The translations under genes and the position numbers were made by a program. DNA of 57,046 nt from a virus. Shown piece by piece: positions 7,428 through 13,694 of the stretch (within the stretch, counting starts at the first letter, position 1; each line of letters begins with the position of its first letter). The DNA is taken from IMG/VR virus record IMGVR_UViG_3300047359_000830, positions 1-57,046 of that record; one strand, given 5' to 3'. A model generated the notes under the pieces. It ran no database searches, was not told the origin of the DNA, and saw nothing but the letters and a program-made list of their open reading frames with translations.

Positions 7428-7623
7428 TTACGAAAGTGCAAAATTAATTGCACAACAAACGGATGGTAAATTATCAGCAGATGATGTTATCAATCTAGCA
7501 ACTTACGGAACAACCAATGCACAAGACATGAACCCTTTTCAAGGTGACATGTTTGAAGATGAGTGTATGTGTGGGGTCAAAGATTGTCCTGATGCATATG
7601 CACATATGACGAGTGGGTGTTAG
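7417..7623 (+). CDS. Small Cys-containing hypothetical protein
   Basis: 68 aa from ATG 7417, with CGGAG just upstream; the longer frame from 7372 is less likely. The C-terminal third DECMCGVKDCPDAYAHMTSGC has four Cys and a His that could bind a metal, but the spacing matches no finger I know. The start lies 11 nt inside the preceding gene. Confidence 0.6.
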   Translation: MSLNYESAKLIAQQTDGKLSADDVINLATYGTTNAQDMNPFQGDMFEDECMCGVKDCPDAYAHMTSGC

Positions 7624-7624
7624 T

Positions 7625-7735
7625 ATGGAAATAGGATTTTTAGGAGGCACCTTACTATGCATCATTATGTTTAGTATGGTTTTTGTAGGGTTGCATTTAA
7701 ACAAACCTTTTCCTTGGGAGAAAAATGATGAGTGA
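7625..7735 (+). CDS. Tiny membrane protein (36 aa) before the cell-wall hydrolase
   Basis: ATG 7625 follows the preceding stop by 1 nt. One hydrophobic segment (GFLGGTLLCIIMFSMVFVGL, about 4-23) followed by a short polar tail KPFPWEKNDE. It overlaps the hydrolase start by 11 nt. Its size and position next to a secreted lysis enzyme would suit a spanin- or holin-like helper, but no motif proves it. Confidence 0.5.
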   Translation: MEIGFLGGTLLCIIMFSMVFVGLHLNKPFPWEKNDE

Positions 7736-8240
7736 ATCTTATAGAGCATTTTTAGTCGGCATGGGATTCGGTGCATTACTGATGTTTATCATGTTATTAC
7801 CTAGTCTTGTTCATGCCTCTGATGAGAATGGTGAGAATATTTGTCTTGCAAAAAACATTTACTTTGAGGCAGGTAATCAACCACTTGCAGGTAAAGTTGC
7901 AGTTGCACAAGTTGTTCTTAATAGAATGGAACATAGTGCATATGCAGATGATGTTTGTGGTGTCGTGTATGATGCACAGTACAGAGAGAACTGGAAAGGC
8001 AATTTAGTTCCTATTAGAGACAGATGCCAGTTCAGTTGGTATTGCGATGGCAAATCAGACGAACCTTTAGACACTGATACATTTTACGAATCTTATATAA
8101 TTGCACAAGATGTTCTTATGGGTAAATATCCAGATATTACAGAGGGTGCAACACATTACCACAACTTATGGGTTGAACCATATTGGGCAGATACCTTAAA
8201 CGAAACAGTTCAAATAACACATCACATATTTTACAAATGA
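7725..8240 (+). CDS. Exported SleB-type cell-wall hydrolase (endolysin candidate)
   Basis: 171 aa. The N-terminus has a charged head, a hydrophobic stretch (about 9-29) and an AxA-like cleavage site ending LVHA before SDE, so Sec export is likely. The rest is the Hydrolase_2/SleB family: CLAKNIYFEAGNQPLAGKV (40-58) with the catalytic Glu at E48, then AVAQVVLNRM and the conserved CQFSWYCDG. Family role: peptidoglycan cleavage. ATG 7725 and 7728 are both possible starts. It is the only lysozyme-like enzyme seen in the window; the gp5 hub lacks a lysozyme domain. Confidence 0.88.
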   Translation: MMSESYRAFLVGMGFGALLMFIMLLPSLVHASDENGENICLAKNIYFEAGNQPLAGKVAVAQVVLNRMEHSAYADDVCGVVYDAQYRENWKGNLVPIRDRCQFSWYCDGKSDEPLDTDTFYESYIIAQDVLMGKYPDITEGATHYHNLWVEPYWADTLNETVQITHHIFYK

Positions 8241-8383
8241 AAAAAGAAAAAGTATCAACACTAACCCACACAACTAGAGAAGTTGCAATAGACTTTTTAA
8301 GGTGGAGAGAAGAACAAAAAAACAAATCAATGATAGGACACAATGGTTGTCCAGATGATGATAAAGGAGTAAATTATGACTAA
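8237..8383 (+). CDS. Small hypothetical protein (48 aa)
   Basis: ATG 8237 overlaps the hydrolase stop (ATGA). Charged helical segment HTTREVAIDFLRWREEQ followed by NKSMIGHNGCPDDDKG. This pattern recalls very small phage proteins, but I cannot name a family. Its end overlaps the next start by 8 nt, and AAAGGAG for that gene lies within it. Confidence 0.6.
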   Translation: MKKEKVSTLTHTTREVAIDFLRWREEQKNKSMIGHNGCPDDDKGVNYD

Positions 8384-8738
8384 GAGAACTAAAACTAAAA
8401 TAACAAATGCAATGTTGACTGTACTTAAAATAGTCTCCACAGTATTTGTATTTGTGGGTCTTACACTTGCAATGAGTGGGAACTTTCACATGGAGATTTA
8501 TAGTCTATCAACGATAATGATTGGTTGTTTAGGATATATGATTCATAGTTTTAAGACAAATGACCACATGATTCTATTGATTAGTGTTGCAGGTTTTACA
8601 CTTGCAGGAAATCTATTCTTAGGTACCGATACTGCAATACTGATTGCAGACCAATATGGTATTGCACTAACAGAAGAACAAGGGTGGTTTGCACAATACG
8701 GTAATGTATTAGTTAGTATTATTAAGGAGTTAGTATAA
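8376..8738 (+). CDS. Three-span membrane protein, possible holin
   Basis: 120 aa. Hydrophobic segments at about 14-33 (MLTVLKIVSTVFVFVGLTLA), 41-58 and 65-82, the last followed by a weaker C-terminal one. A basic N-terminus KRTKTK precedes the first span. ATG 8376 has AAAGGAG upstream. The position just after an exported cell-wall hydrolase fits a holin or lysis regulator, but this is inferred from context only. Confidence 0.65.
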   Translation: MTKRTKTKITNAMLTVLKIVSTVFVFVGLTLAMSGNFHMEIYSLSTIMIGCLGYMIHSFKTNDHMILLISVAGFTLAGNLFLGTDTAILIADQYGIALTEEQGWFAQYGNVLVSIIKELV

Positions 8739-9025
8739 TGTATGATAAACCAATTGAACAACATAGAGAGTTTCTCTTAAACACGGACTATATTAATAAT
8801 GGTGTTCAACATCGTTATAAGTTCAATAATGATTATGGTGCTTCAGTAGTAAAACACGATTTCAGTTATGGTGGTAAGAATGGATTATGGGAACTTGCAG
8901 TCTTAGATTTTACGGTTGACAAATCAGGTGAAATAACTTATCATACTCCTATAACACAAGATGTTGTTGGACACCTTGCATGGAATAATGTAGAATCTAT
9001 TCTACAAGAAATTAAAGAACTATGA
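8738..9025 (+). CDS. Hypothetical protein
   Basis: 95 aa, start coupled to the previous stop (TAATG). Beta-rich reading (YGASVVKHDFSYGGKNGLWELAVLDF), with a short helical C-terminus NNVESILQEIKEL. No family recognised. The end overlaps the next gene by 4 nt (ATGA), so it belongs to the same operon. Confidence 0.65.
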   Translation: MYDKPIEQHREFLLNTDYINNGVQHRYKFNNDYGASVVKHDFSYGGKNGLWELAVLDFTVDKSGEITYHTPITQDVVGHLAWNNVESILQEIKEL

Positions 9026-9558
9026 ACTTATTTTATCTACACGAAGAACCCGAAGTCAGTGCAAAACTACATTGTGATAAACATGTAGTTAAAATGATTA
9101 TCGAGTATGCACAAATGTTATCCACCGCACATAGAATGTTAGACGGTGAACAATACACTGATGCATCTAGTGGTCGTAGAATTCAAAGGTGGAGATTAGA
9201 TTACGATAGAGAAGATATCTTATACAAGGCATCACATATCAATCATCCGTCTACAAGGTGGGTTAGAGAGAATGCAATTCAATATCAATATGCGTTCGAT
9301 ATGTTTACTGCATTGTGTGATGAGTACACATACAGATATGAGAGAGAACACCTAACTGATACTAAACTCAGAAACATTCTTAATTGTTTACCTGATAATA
9401 TTACATTGGGTACTTGGTCAGAACCACCTCAATGTATGCCGGAAGATGTCAAAGTTCCAGGAAACTCTATTGAGGCATATCATAAATACTACCGCGAATA
9501 CAAAAAAGATTTCGCAAAGTGGACTCAACGAGATATTCCACAATTTATGATGAGTTAA
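9022..9558 (+). CDS. Conserved phage protein, HCDKHVVKM family
   Basis: 178 aa. The N-terminal block HCDKHVVKMIIEYAQMLSTA (18-37) and the C-terminal IEAYHKYYREYKKDFAKW recur in many T4-type marine phages (recalled from memory). The KHVVKM/KYYR layout faintly recalls T4 endonuclease V-type pyrimidine-dimer glycosylases, but the N-terminal catalytic Thr is absent, so I do not assign that. Several conserved His suggest an enzyme or metal site. Confidence 0.65.
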   Translation: MNLFYLHEEPEVSAKLHCDKHVVKMIIEYAQMLSTAHRMLDGEQYTDASSGRRIQRWRLDYDREDILYKASHINHPSTRWVRENAIQYQYAFDMFTALCDEYTYRYEREHLTDTKLRNILNCLPDNITLGTWSEPPQCMPEDVKVPGNSIEAYHKYYREYKKDFAKWTQRDIPQFMMS

Positions 9559-9560
9559 TT

Positions 9561-9893
9561 ATGCCTCTATATGATTTTTTAAATAATGAAACAAGTGAGA
9601 TTGAAGAACATTCAATGTCATATACTAAACTTGACCAGTTCAAGTTAGACAACCCACACCTCAAACAAGTAATATTAGGAACACCAAGTATTGTCGGTGG
9701 TCATGGAGATAGAGTTAAGACAGACCAAGGATTTAAAGATGTTCTGAATAAGATTGCATCTGGTCACAAACTCTCACCAATGGCAGATAAAATTTCTGGT
9801 GTTCAAACTGCAAAAGATATTAAGACCAGAGAGATAGTCAATAAACATGTTGACATTCAAACCAAAAACAGACTATCCAAAACAAAGAAATAG
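9561..9893 (+). CDS. FmdB-like small phage protein lacking the zinc cysteines
   Basis: 110 aa from ATG 9561, 2 nt after the previous stop. MPLYDFLNNETSEIEEHSMS followed by FKLDNPHLKQVI resembles the N-terminus of phage FmdB-like regulatory proteins (MPxYxFxxxxxGE...), but the two CxxC pairs of the true zinc ribbon are missing. The middle SIVGGHGDRVKTDQGFKDVLNKI is typical of the T4-type marine phage version. Role unknown. Confidence 0.6.
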   Translation: MPLYDFLNNETSEIEEHSMSYTKLDQFKLDNPHLKQVILGTPSIVGGHGDRVKTDQGFKDVLNKIASGHKLSPMADKISGVQTAKDIKTREIVNKHVDIQTKNRLSKTKK

Positions 9894-9900
9894 GTGTATA

Positions 9901-10581
9901 ATGTATAAACAAATGCAAAATTTTATAGAAATAACAGATTTAGAAAATCTACAAGCAAAGACCGTAAGTGAAGACGGTAAAAGAATGTATCAGTTCGAGG
10001 GCATGGAAGAAAAGTATCCTTCAGTCACAACAGTCACAGGTCTTTTAAATAGGGAACACATCAAACTCTGGAGAAAACGAGTAGGTGAAGAGACTGCAAA
10101 CAAGATTACAGCATCAGCAACAAAACGAGGAACAAACTTCCACCAATTAGTAGAAGACTATCTTCGTGCTGAAAAAGATATTATTATAGAGAATGATTTA
10201 CAACGAGGCATGTTCAATGCAATGCAACCTGTATTAGATGAAATCATACCTCTTGCTTTAGAGGCACCTTTGTTCTCACCAAATCTGCAAATGGCAGGTC
10301 GTGTTGATTGTGTCGGTATCTTTGATGAACAATTATGTATTATAGATTTTAAAACGAGTGGTAAGTATAAAGAAGAGTACATGGCAAAACCATGGTTTAT
10401 TCAAATGACTGCATATGCACTTATGGTAGAAGAGTTAACAGGACAAGCAATACAAGAATGTGTTGCTCTAGTTGCAGTAGAAGGTCTTAATGCATTTCAA
10501 TTATTCACATGTAATCCTTTAGACTACATTGACGAGTTAGTTGATTTAAGAAAACGATACAGAAACATATACGGAGTATAA
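9901..10581 (+). CDS. PD-(D/E)XK exonuclease (Cas4/RecB-like)
   Basis: 226 aa from ATG 9901 (a frame extending upstream to 9847 lies inside the previous gene). PD-(D/E)XK core: E in the KRGTNFHQLVEDYLR helix (about 73-87), GRVDCVGIFDEQLCIIDFKT with the D of GRVD and the DxK of DFKTSGK, then a Gln helix WFIQMTAYALMVEEL. Family: RecB/Cas4-type single-strand exonucleases, common in T4-type marine phages near replication genes. No Fe-S cysteine cluster is seen, so it is not Cas4 in the strict sense. Confidence 0.85.
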   Translation: MYKQMQNFIEITDLENLQAKTVSEDGKRMYQFEGMEEKYPSVTTVTGLLNREHIKLWRKRVGEETANKITASATKRGTNFHQLVEDYLRAEKDIIIENDLQRGMFNAMQPVLDEIIPLALEAPLFSPNLQMAGRVDCVGIFDEQLCIIDFKTSGKYKEEYMAKPWFIQMTAYALMVEELTGQAIQECVALVAVEGLNAFQLFTCNPLDYIDELVDLRKRYRNIYGV

Positions 10582-10582
10582 A

Positions 10583-10849
10583 ATGGGAATTAGATTTATA
10601 GAAAACGAATGGCATCAAACTAAGATTGCTAATCAAAAGGAAGTTGAAACAGAAATGTTAACAGAGATTGGAGTCACAGAAGAAGAGTTCATGTCTTTCC
10701 TTGAAGATGAGATTGAAGAACTTTCAGACGATAAACAAAATGCAATCAATGACCTTATTATTGATTTAGATACACTTGACTCATACGAAGATATGTGGAC
10801 TATGAGAAAAGGTGGTTTCGATACAACTTACGAAGTTGGAGAAATTTAG
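10583..10849 (+). CDS. Small acidic hypothetical protein
   Basis: 88 aa, very acidic centre (TEEEFMSFLEDEIEELSDDK), helical, ending GGFDTTYEVGEI. It begins 1 nt after the nuclease stop, and gp33 begins directly at its own stop. No family recognised. DNA mimicry is possible for so acidic a protein but unsupported. Confidence 0.65.
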   Translation: MGIRFIENEWHQTKIANQKEVETEMLTEIGVTEEEFMSFLEDEIEELSDDKQNAINDLIIDLDTLDSYEDMWTMRKGGFDTTYEVGEI

Positions 10850-11092
10850 ATGATATCAAAAAAAGAATTTACAGAAAAAGTAGAGAAACTATGTCGTTAT
10901 GGCAAGTCAGATGTAATGTCTGCTATACTTAAAGTATGTGAACAAAACATGTTAGAACCTGAAAGTGCTAAAAGACTTCTATCTCCACCCTTAAAGGAGA
11001 AGTTAGAAGCAGAGGCAACAGGTTTAAATATGGTAAATCGTGGAACTAATAGTCAAGCAACCTTATCAGGTTTCTTTGACACTAAAAAATAA
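10850..11092 (+). CDS. 33: gp33-like late-transcription coactivator with a PIP box
   Basis: 80 aa. The position directly upstream of gp59/gp32 and the small helical body (EKVEKLCRYGKSDVMSAILKVCEQNMLEPESAKRLL) fit the gp33 family of cyanophages. In T4, gp33 bridges RNA polymerase and the sliding clamp gp45 to switch on late genes. The C-terminus QATLSGFF (69-76) is a textbook PIP-type clamp-binding motif (Q-x-x-L-x-x-F-F), which supports the role. The TATAAATA elements in the window are the expected targets of gp55/gp33/gp45. Confidence 0.72.
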   Translation: MISKKEFTEKVEKLCRYGKSDVMSAILKVCEQNMLEPESAKRLLSPPLKEKLEAEATGLNMVNRGTNSQATLSGFFDTKK

Positions 11093-11103
11093 TAGGAGAT
11101 ATT

Positions 11104-11412
11104 ATGAAGAAAGGAGATGTAGTCACAGTTGTGACTTTCACAGGAGAGTATGTAGGGGAACTTGCAAAGACTGAACCATTAACTCTTAAAAATCCGAAAA
11201 TGATTGTTAAGAATCCAGAAGGTGGTATGGGGTTTGCTAAAGGAGTCGCAGTGACAGGAAAAGAAAATCCTGAATCTATGGTTGTACAAACTTATGTATT
11301 CGTATCAGAGTGTAATGAAATGGTTGCAGAGGCACATCAAACTGCTGTTGCAAACACTGGTAAAGAAGAATCAGTAATTCAAACACCACCTGAAAAGAAA
11401 ATCATTACTTAA
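11104..11412 (+). CDS. Conserved small phage protein (cyanophage-type, between gp33 and gp59)
   Basis: 102 aa with AGGAGATATT before ATG 11104. The MKKGDVVTVVTFTGEYVGEL start and MIVKNPEGGMGFAKGV centre suggest an Sm/SH3-like beta barrel. I recall close relatives in marine T4-type phages at this position, but no function. The C-terminal 20 residues look disordered. The stop overlaps the gp59 start by 1 nt. Confidence 0.75.
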   Translation: MKKGDVVTVVTFTGEYVGELAKTEPLTLKNPKMIVKNPEGGMGFAKGVAVTGKENPESMVVQTYVFVSECNEMVAEAHQTAVANTGKEESVIQTPPEKKIIT

Positions 11413-12002
11413 TGACGAGTCGTGAAGGATATGATGCATACACTTTATACCTTGGTATAAAATTACACTTCTATTCTAACGACTATGACTTTGTTAAGTA
11501 TAATGGCAAAGTCAAAGCAGATATAAAGTCCTTTCTCAAACGAAAGGATAAGTATCATTTCGGTAAACTGTTTAGAACATATAAACACGAACTACAAGAT
11601 TTCTATATTGCAAACCTTTCTAAAAAGGATTTGTGGGCAGGAGACCTATTGAGTGATGAGTGTGTTAAAGTTTACAAAGAATGGAAAAAGAATAATCAAA
11701 AGTTATCTTATCTGTTCGAAACTGAAGTAAACGATTTACTTCGTAAAAAGAATATTCAGAAGGTGTTAGAAGTTAAGAACGGACAACACCCTATTCTTTT
11801 AAAAGAGTTTATGGCAAAGAAAGTATCTTTAGAGACACTCTGTATTATGGATGAGATTATAGGATTTACTAAAGATTGGGATAGATTAATATCAGAGAGA
11901 ATAATATATCCTGGAATTCATGTCAAAATAAACAAATACAAATCATTCGTGGAATTCAACCGAGTGAAATACAAATCATTATTAATAGATTTGTGTGAGT
12001 AG
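11412..12002 (+). CDS. 59: gp59 loader of the replicative helicase
   Basis: 196 aa (T4 gp59 is 217). The all-helical, Lys-rich sequence begins TSREGYDAYTLYLGIKLHF, which matches the gp59 N-terminal motif, and continues with SNDYDFVKYNGKVK and FYIANL. In T4 it loads gp41 helicase onto gp32-coated forks. The immediate neighbourhood gp33-x-gp59-gp32 agrees with the T4 order. Confidence 0.87.
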   Translation: MTSREGYDAYTLYLGIKLHFYSNDYDFVKYNGKVKADIKSFLKRKDKYHFGKLFRTYKHELQDFYIANLSKKDLWAGDLLSDECVKVYKEWKKNNQKLSYLFETEVNDLLRKKNIQKVLEVKNGQHPILLKEFMAKKVSLETLCIMDEIIGFTKDWDRLISERIIYPGIHVKINKYKSFVEFNRVKYKSLLIDLCE

Positions 12003-12011
12003 TACCAATTT

Positions 12012-12029
12012 TGGGTATAAATATACCCA
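12012..12029 (+). promoter_or_regulatory. Late promoter TATAAATA inside a perfect palindrome
   Basis: TATAAATA at 12016-12023 is the centre of TGGGTAT-AAAT-ATACCCA, a 7-bp perfect inverted repeat. It lies about 140 nt before gp32 and upstream of the sigma70-type promoter, suggesting both early and late supply of gp32. Confidence 0.6.
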
Positions 12030-12058
12030 GGACTTTATAAGTTTTACAGAAAACCTGG

Positions 12059-12087
12059 TTGACAGGACACTATGTAGGTCTTATAAT
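12059..12087 (+). promoter_or_regulatory. Consensus sigma70 promoter for gp32 (TTGACA-N17-TATAAT)
   Basis: TTGACA 12059-12064 and TATAAT 12082-12087 match both hexamers exactly with the ideal 17-nt spacer. Expected +1 near 12094, at the 5' foot of the leader hairpin. This is the strongest host-type promoter visible in the window. Confidence 0.85.
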
Positions 12088-12092
12088 GGACT

Positions 12093-12118
12093 AGTCAGTG
12101 CATAGGTTTGTACTGATT
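12093..12118 (+). other. 5'-terminal hairpin of the gp32 leader
   Basis: AGTCAGTGCA (12093-12102), loop TAGGTT, TGTACTGATT (12109-12118): a 10-bp stem allowing two G-U pairs, at the predicted 5' end of the gp32 mRNA. T4 gp32 mRNA carries a leader pseudoknot used in self-repression; this hairpin could play a similar or a stabilising role (inference). Confidence 0.5.
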
Positions 12119-12164
12119 GATAAAATGCAAATACAATGTTATACGAATACAATAGGAGAATACA

Positions 12165-13064
12165 ATGTCAGCATCATTAGATAAGCTCAGAGCGGCCATG
12201 GAAACCGCATCACCAGCTCAAGGTGAGAAAAAATCCTACAATGACGATACTATGTGGAAACCAGAACTTGATAAATCAGGTAATGGTTATGCAGTAGTTC
12301 GTTTTTTACCAACTCCAGAAGGCGAAGAAATGCCGTGGGTTTCATATTGGGACCATGGTTTTCAAGGACCTGGTGGGTGGTATATTGAGAAGTCTTTAAC
12401 GACTCTTAATAAAAAAGACCCTGTGTCTGAATACAATACTACATTGTGGAATTCAGGTATCGAAGCAAATAAAGAACAGGCGAGAAAGCAGAAGCGTAGA
12501 CTTCACTATGTCTCAAATGTTTATGTTGTTTCAGACCCTAAAAATCCAGACAATGAAGGCAAAGTTTTCAAATACAGATTTGGAAAGAAAATCTTTGAAC
12601 AACTCAAAGAGGCAATCTCTCCAGCATTTGAAGATGAAAGTGCAATCAACCCATTTGATATGACAGAAGGTGCAAACTTTAAAATCAAAATCAGAAAAGT
12701 TGATGGTTACTGGAACTATGACAAATCAGAGTTCGATGCAACTTCACCATTAGGTGACGAAGCAATGATTAACTCTACATTTAGTTTAGTTCATTCTTTA
12801 AGCGAAGTAATCTCTCCAGATGAGTTCAAGTCTTATGACGAACTCAAAGAGAAACTTGATAGAGTCTTAGGCCTATCAGGTGCAGTATCAGGTAGCACGG
12901 CAGAAAGTATTGCAGAAGACCAGGAAGAAGTGCCATGGTCAAATGTTAATACTGAAAGTGTTGCAACTGAACCTGTAATCGCATCAGCAGAATCAACTTC
13001 CGCACAATCAAGTGAAGGTGACGACGCGATGGATTACTTCAAAAGATTAGCTGAAGACAGTTAA
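12165..13064 (+). CDS. 32: gp32 single-stranded DNA-binding protein
   Basis: 299 aa (T4 gp32 is 301). The OB-fold core is recognisable: GNGYAVVRFLPTPEGEEMPWV, KDPVSEYNTTLWNSG, the basic ARKQKRRLHYVSNVYVVSDP and FKYRFGKKIFEQL. The tail after about residue 235 is Glu/Ser/Ala-rich and acidic, ending DAMDYFKRLAEDS, the usual partner-binding tail. No Cys is present, so the T4 zinc site is absent, as in cyanophage versions. AATAGGAGAATACA precedes ATG 12165. Confidence 0.95.
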   Translation: MSASLDKLRAAMETASPAQGEKKSYNDDTMWKPELDKSGNGYAVVRFLPTPEGEEMPWVSYWDHGFQGPGGWYIEKSLTTLNKKDPVSEYNTTLWNSGIEANKEQARKQKRRLHYVSNVYVVSDPKNPDNEGKVFKYRFGKKIFEQLKEAISPAFEDESAINPFDMTEGANFKIKIRKVDGYWNYDKSEFDATSPLGDEAMINSTFSLVHSLSEVISPDEFKSYDELKEKLDRVLGLSGAVSGSTAESIAEDQEEVPWSNVNTESVATEPVIASAESTSAQSSEGDDAMDYFKRLAEDS

Positions 13065-13075
13065 TCTTTGAGTTG

Positions 13076-13240
13076 GGTGCCCTTGTGTTTATATTATGTA
13101 TAAGTGATGCAAGAACAAGGGCAGACTTGGACCGTGGACAAAAATGGGGGCACCAAGTAAGGGAAAGATTATTGGCGAATAGCGGAATAATCGGTATAGA
13201 GCGGGATGCTGTAAAGCGTGGGGCAACTATACATTTTTTT
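13076..13240 (+). ncRNA. Candidate structured RNA / bS21 leader with T-run
   Basis: This 190-nt gene-free gap is visibly GC-richer than its surroundings. Four consecutive helices form in order: TGCCCTTGT 13078-13086 / ACAAGGGCA 13115-13123 (9 bp); ACTTGG 13125-13130 / CCAAGT 13153-13158; GATTATT 13167-13173 / AATAATC 13186-13192; GTATAG 13194-13199 / CTATAC 13227-13232 enclosing ATGCT-GTAA-AGCGT (13206-13219, GNRA loop). Seven Ts follow (13234-13240), then the bS21 ribosome-binding site. GGTGCCC 13076-13082 can pair instead with GGGCACC 13148-13154, giving two exclusive folds. An open frame here starts only at TTG and is judged spurious. Confidence 0.7.
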
Positions 13241-13254
13241 AAAACAGGAGAATT

Positions 13255-13488
13255 ATGCCAGAAGTGAGACCGAAAATCAACCCTAAGAATCGACAAGAAG
13301 AACCTTTCGATAGAATGCTTAGGAGATTTAAGAAACAATGTGAGAGGGCAGGTATAGTTCAAGAGGTTCGTGATAGACAATATCATGAGAAACCTAACGA
13401 TACAAAGAATCAAAGAAATCAAGACATCAAAAGACGAAAGAAACTTGATGCAAAAAGGGCTTCACAAAAAGGTTATAGACCAAGATAA
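13255..13488 (+). CDS. rpsU: Phage-encoded ribosomal protein bS21
   Basis: 77 aa. The core [19 protein letters not shown] and the following [15 protein letters not shown] align with bacterial bS21 (xEPFDxALRRFKRxCEKAGx...EVRRRxxYEKP), and the Lys/Arg-rich tail [17 protein letters not shown] is also typical. bS21 binds the 30S subunit near the 16S 3' end and influences mRNA selection. Phage S21 genes are known, including in a SAR11 phage. AACAGGAG lies 5 nt before ATG 13255, directly after the T-run of the structured RNA. Confidence 0.92.
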   Translation: MPEVRPKINPKNRQEEPFDRMLRRFKKQCERAGIVQEVRDRQYHEKPNDTKNQRNQDIKRRKKLDAKRASQKGYRPR

Positions 13489-13694
13489 TGAATCAGTGGC
13501 ATGGGGGAAAAGGTTCTAAGAGAAGGAACTCTAACGAAGATGCCTATGCTGACGGTTGGGAACTTATATTTGGTAAAAAGAAACCAGAAATAAAGGTTCG
13601 AAAAGAAACACCTTCACACGCATCTACTCAGATGCATAAAGACAAAACAAAAATCATTCCTCGTAAAGAGAAACATTACGATAAGTTGGATTAA
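13488..13694 (+). CDS. Small basic conserved phage protein
   Basis: 68 aa, start coupled to the bS21 stop (TAATG). WHGGKGSKRRNSNEDAYADG and the tail QMHKDKTKIIPRKEKH are signatures I recall from small proteins of T4-type marine phages; function unknown. The strong basic character suggests nucleic-acid contact. Its stop overlaps, tail to tail, the stop of the minus-strand tape-measure gene; no terminator lies between them. Confidence 0.7.
   Translation: MNQWHGGKGSKRRNSNEDAYADGWELIFGKKKPEIKVRKETPSHASTQMHKDKTKIIPRKEKHYDKLD

Noticed and set aside
9022-9558. T4 endonuclease V (DenV) homologue
   Set aside because: Only a loose resemblance (KHVVKM, KYYR). The catalytic N-terminal Thr and most DenV blocks are missing.
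13073-13267. Open frame of 64 codons in the gp32-bS21 gap
   Set aside because: It begins only at TTG, has no ribosome-binding site, contains no ATG and runs through perfect stem-loops and a T run; the segment is better explained as a structured RNA.
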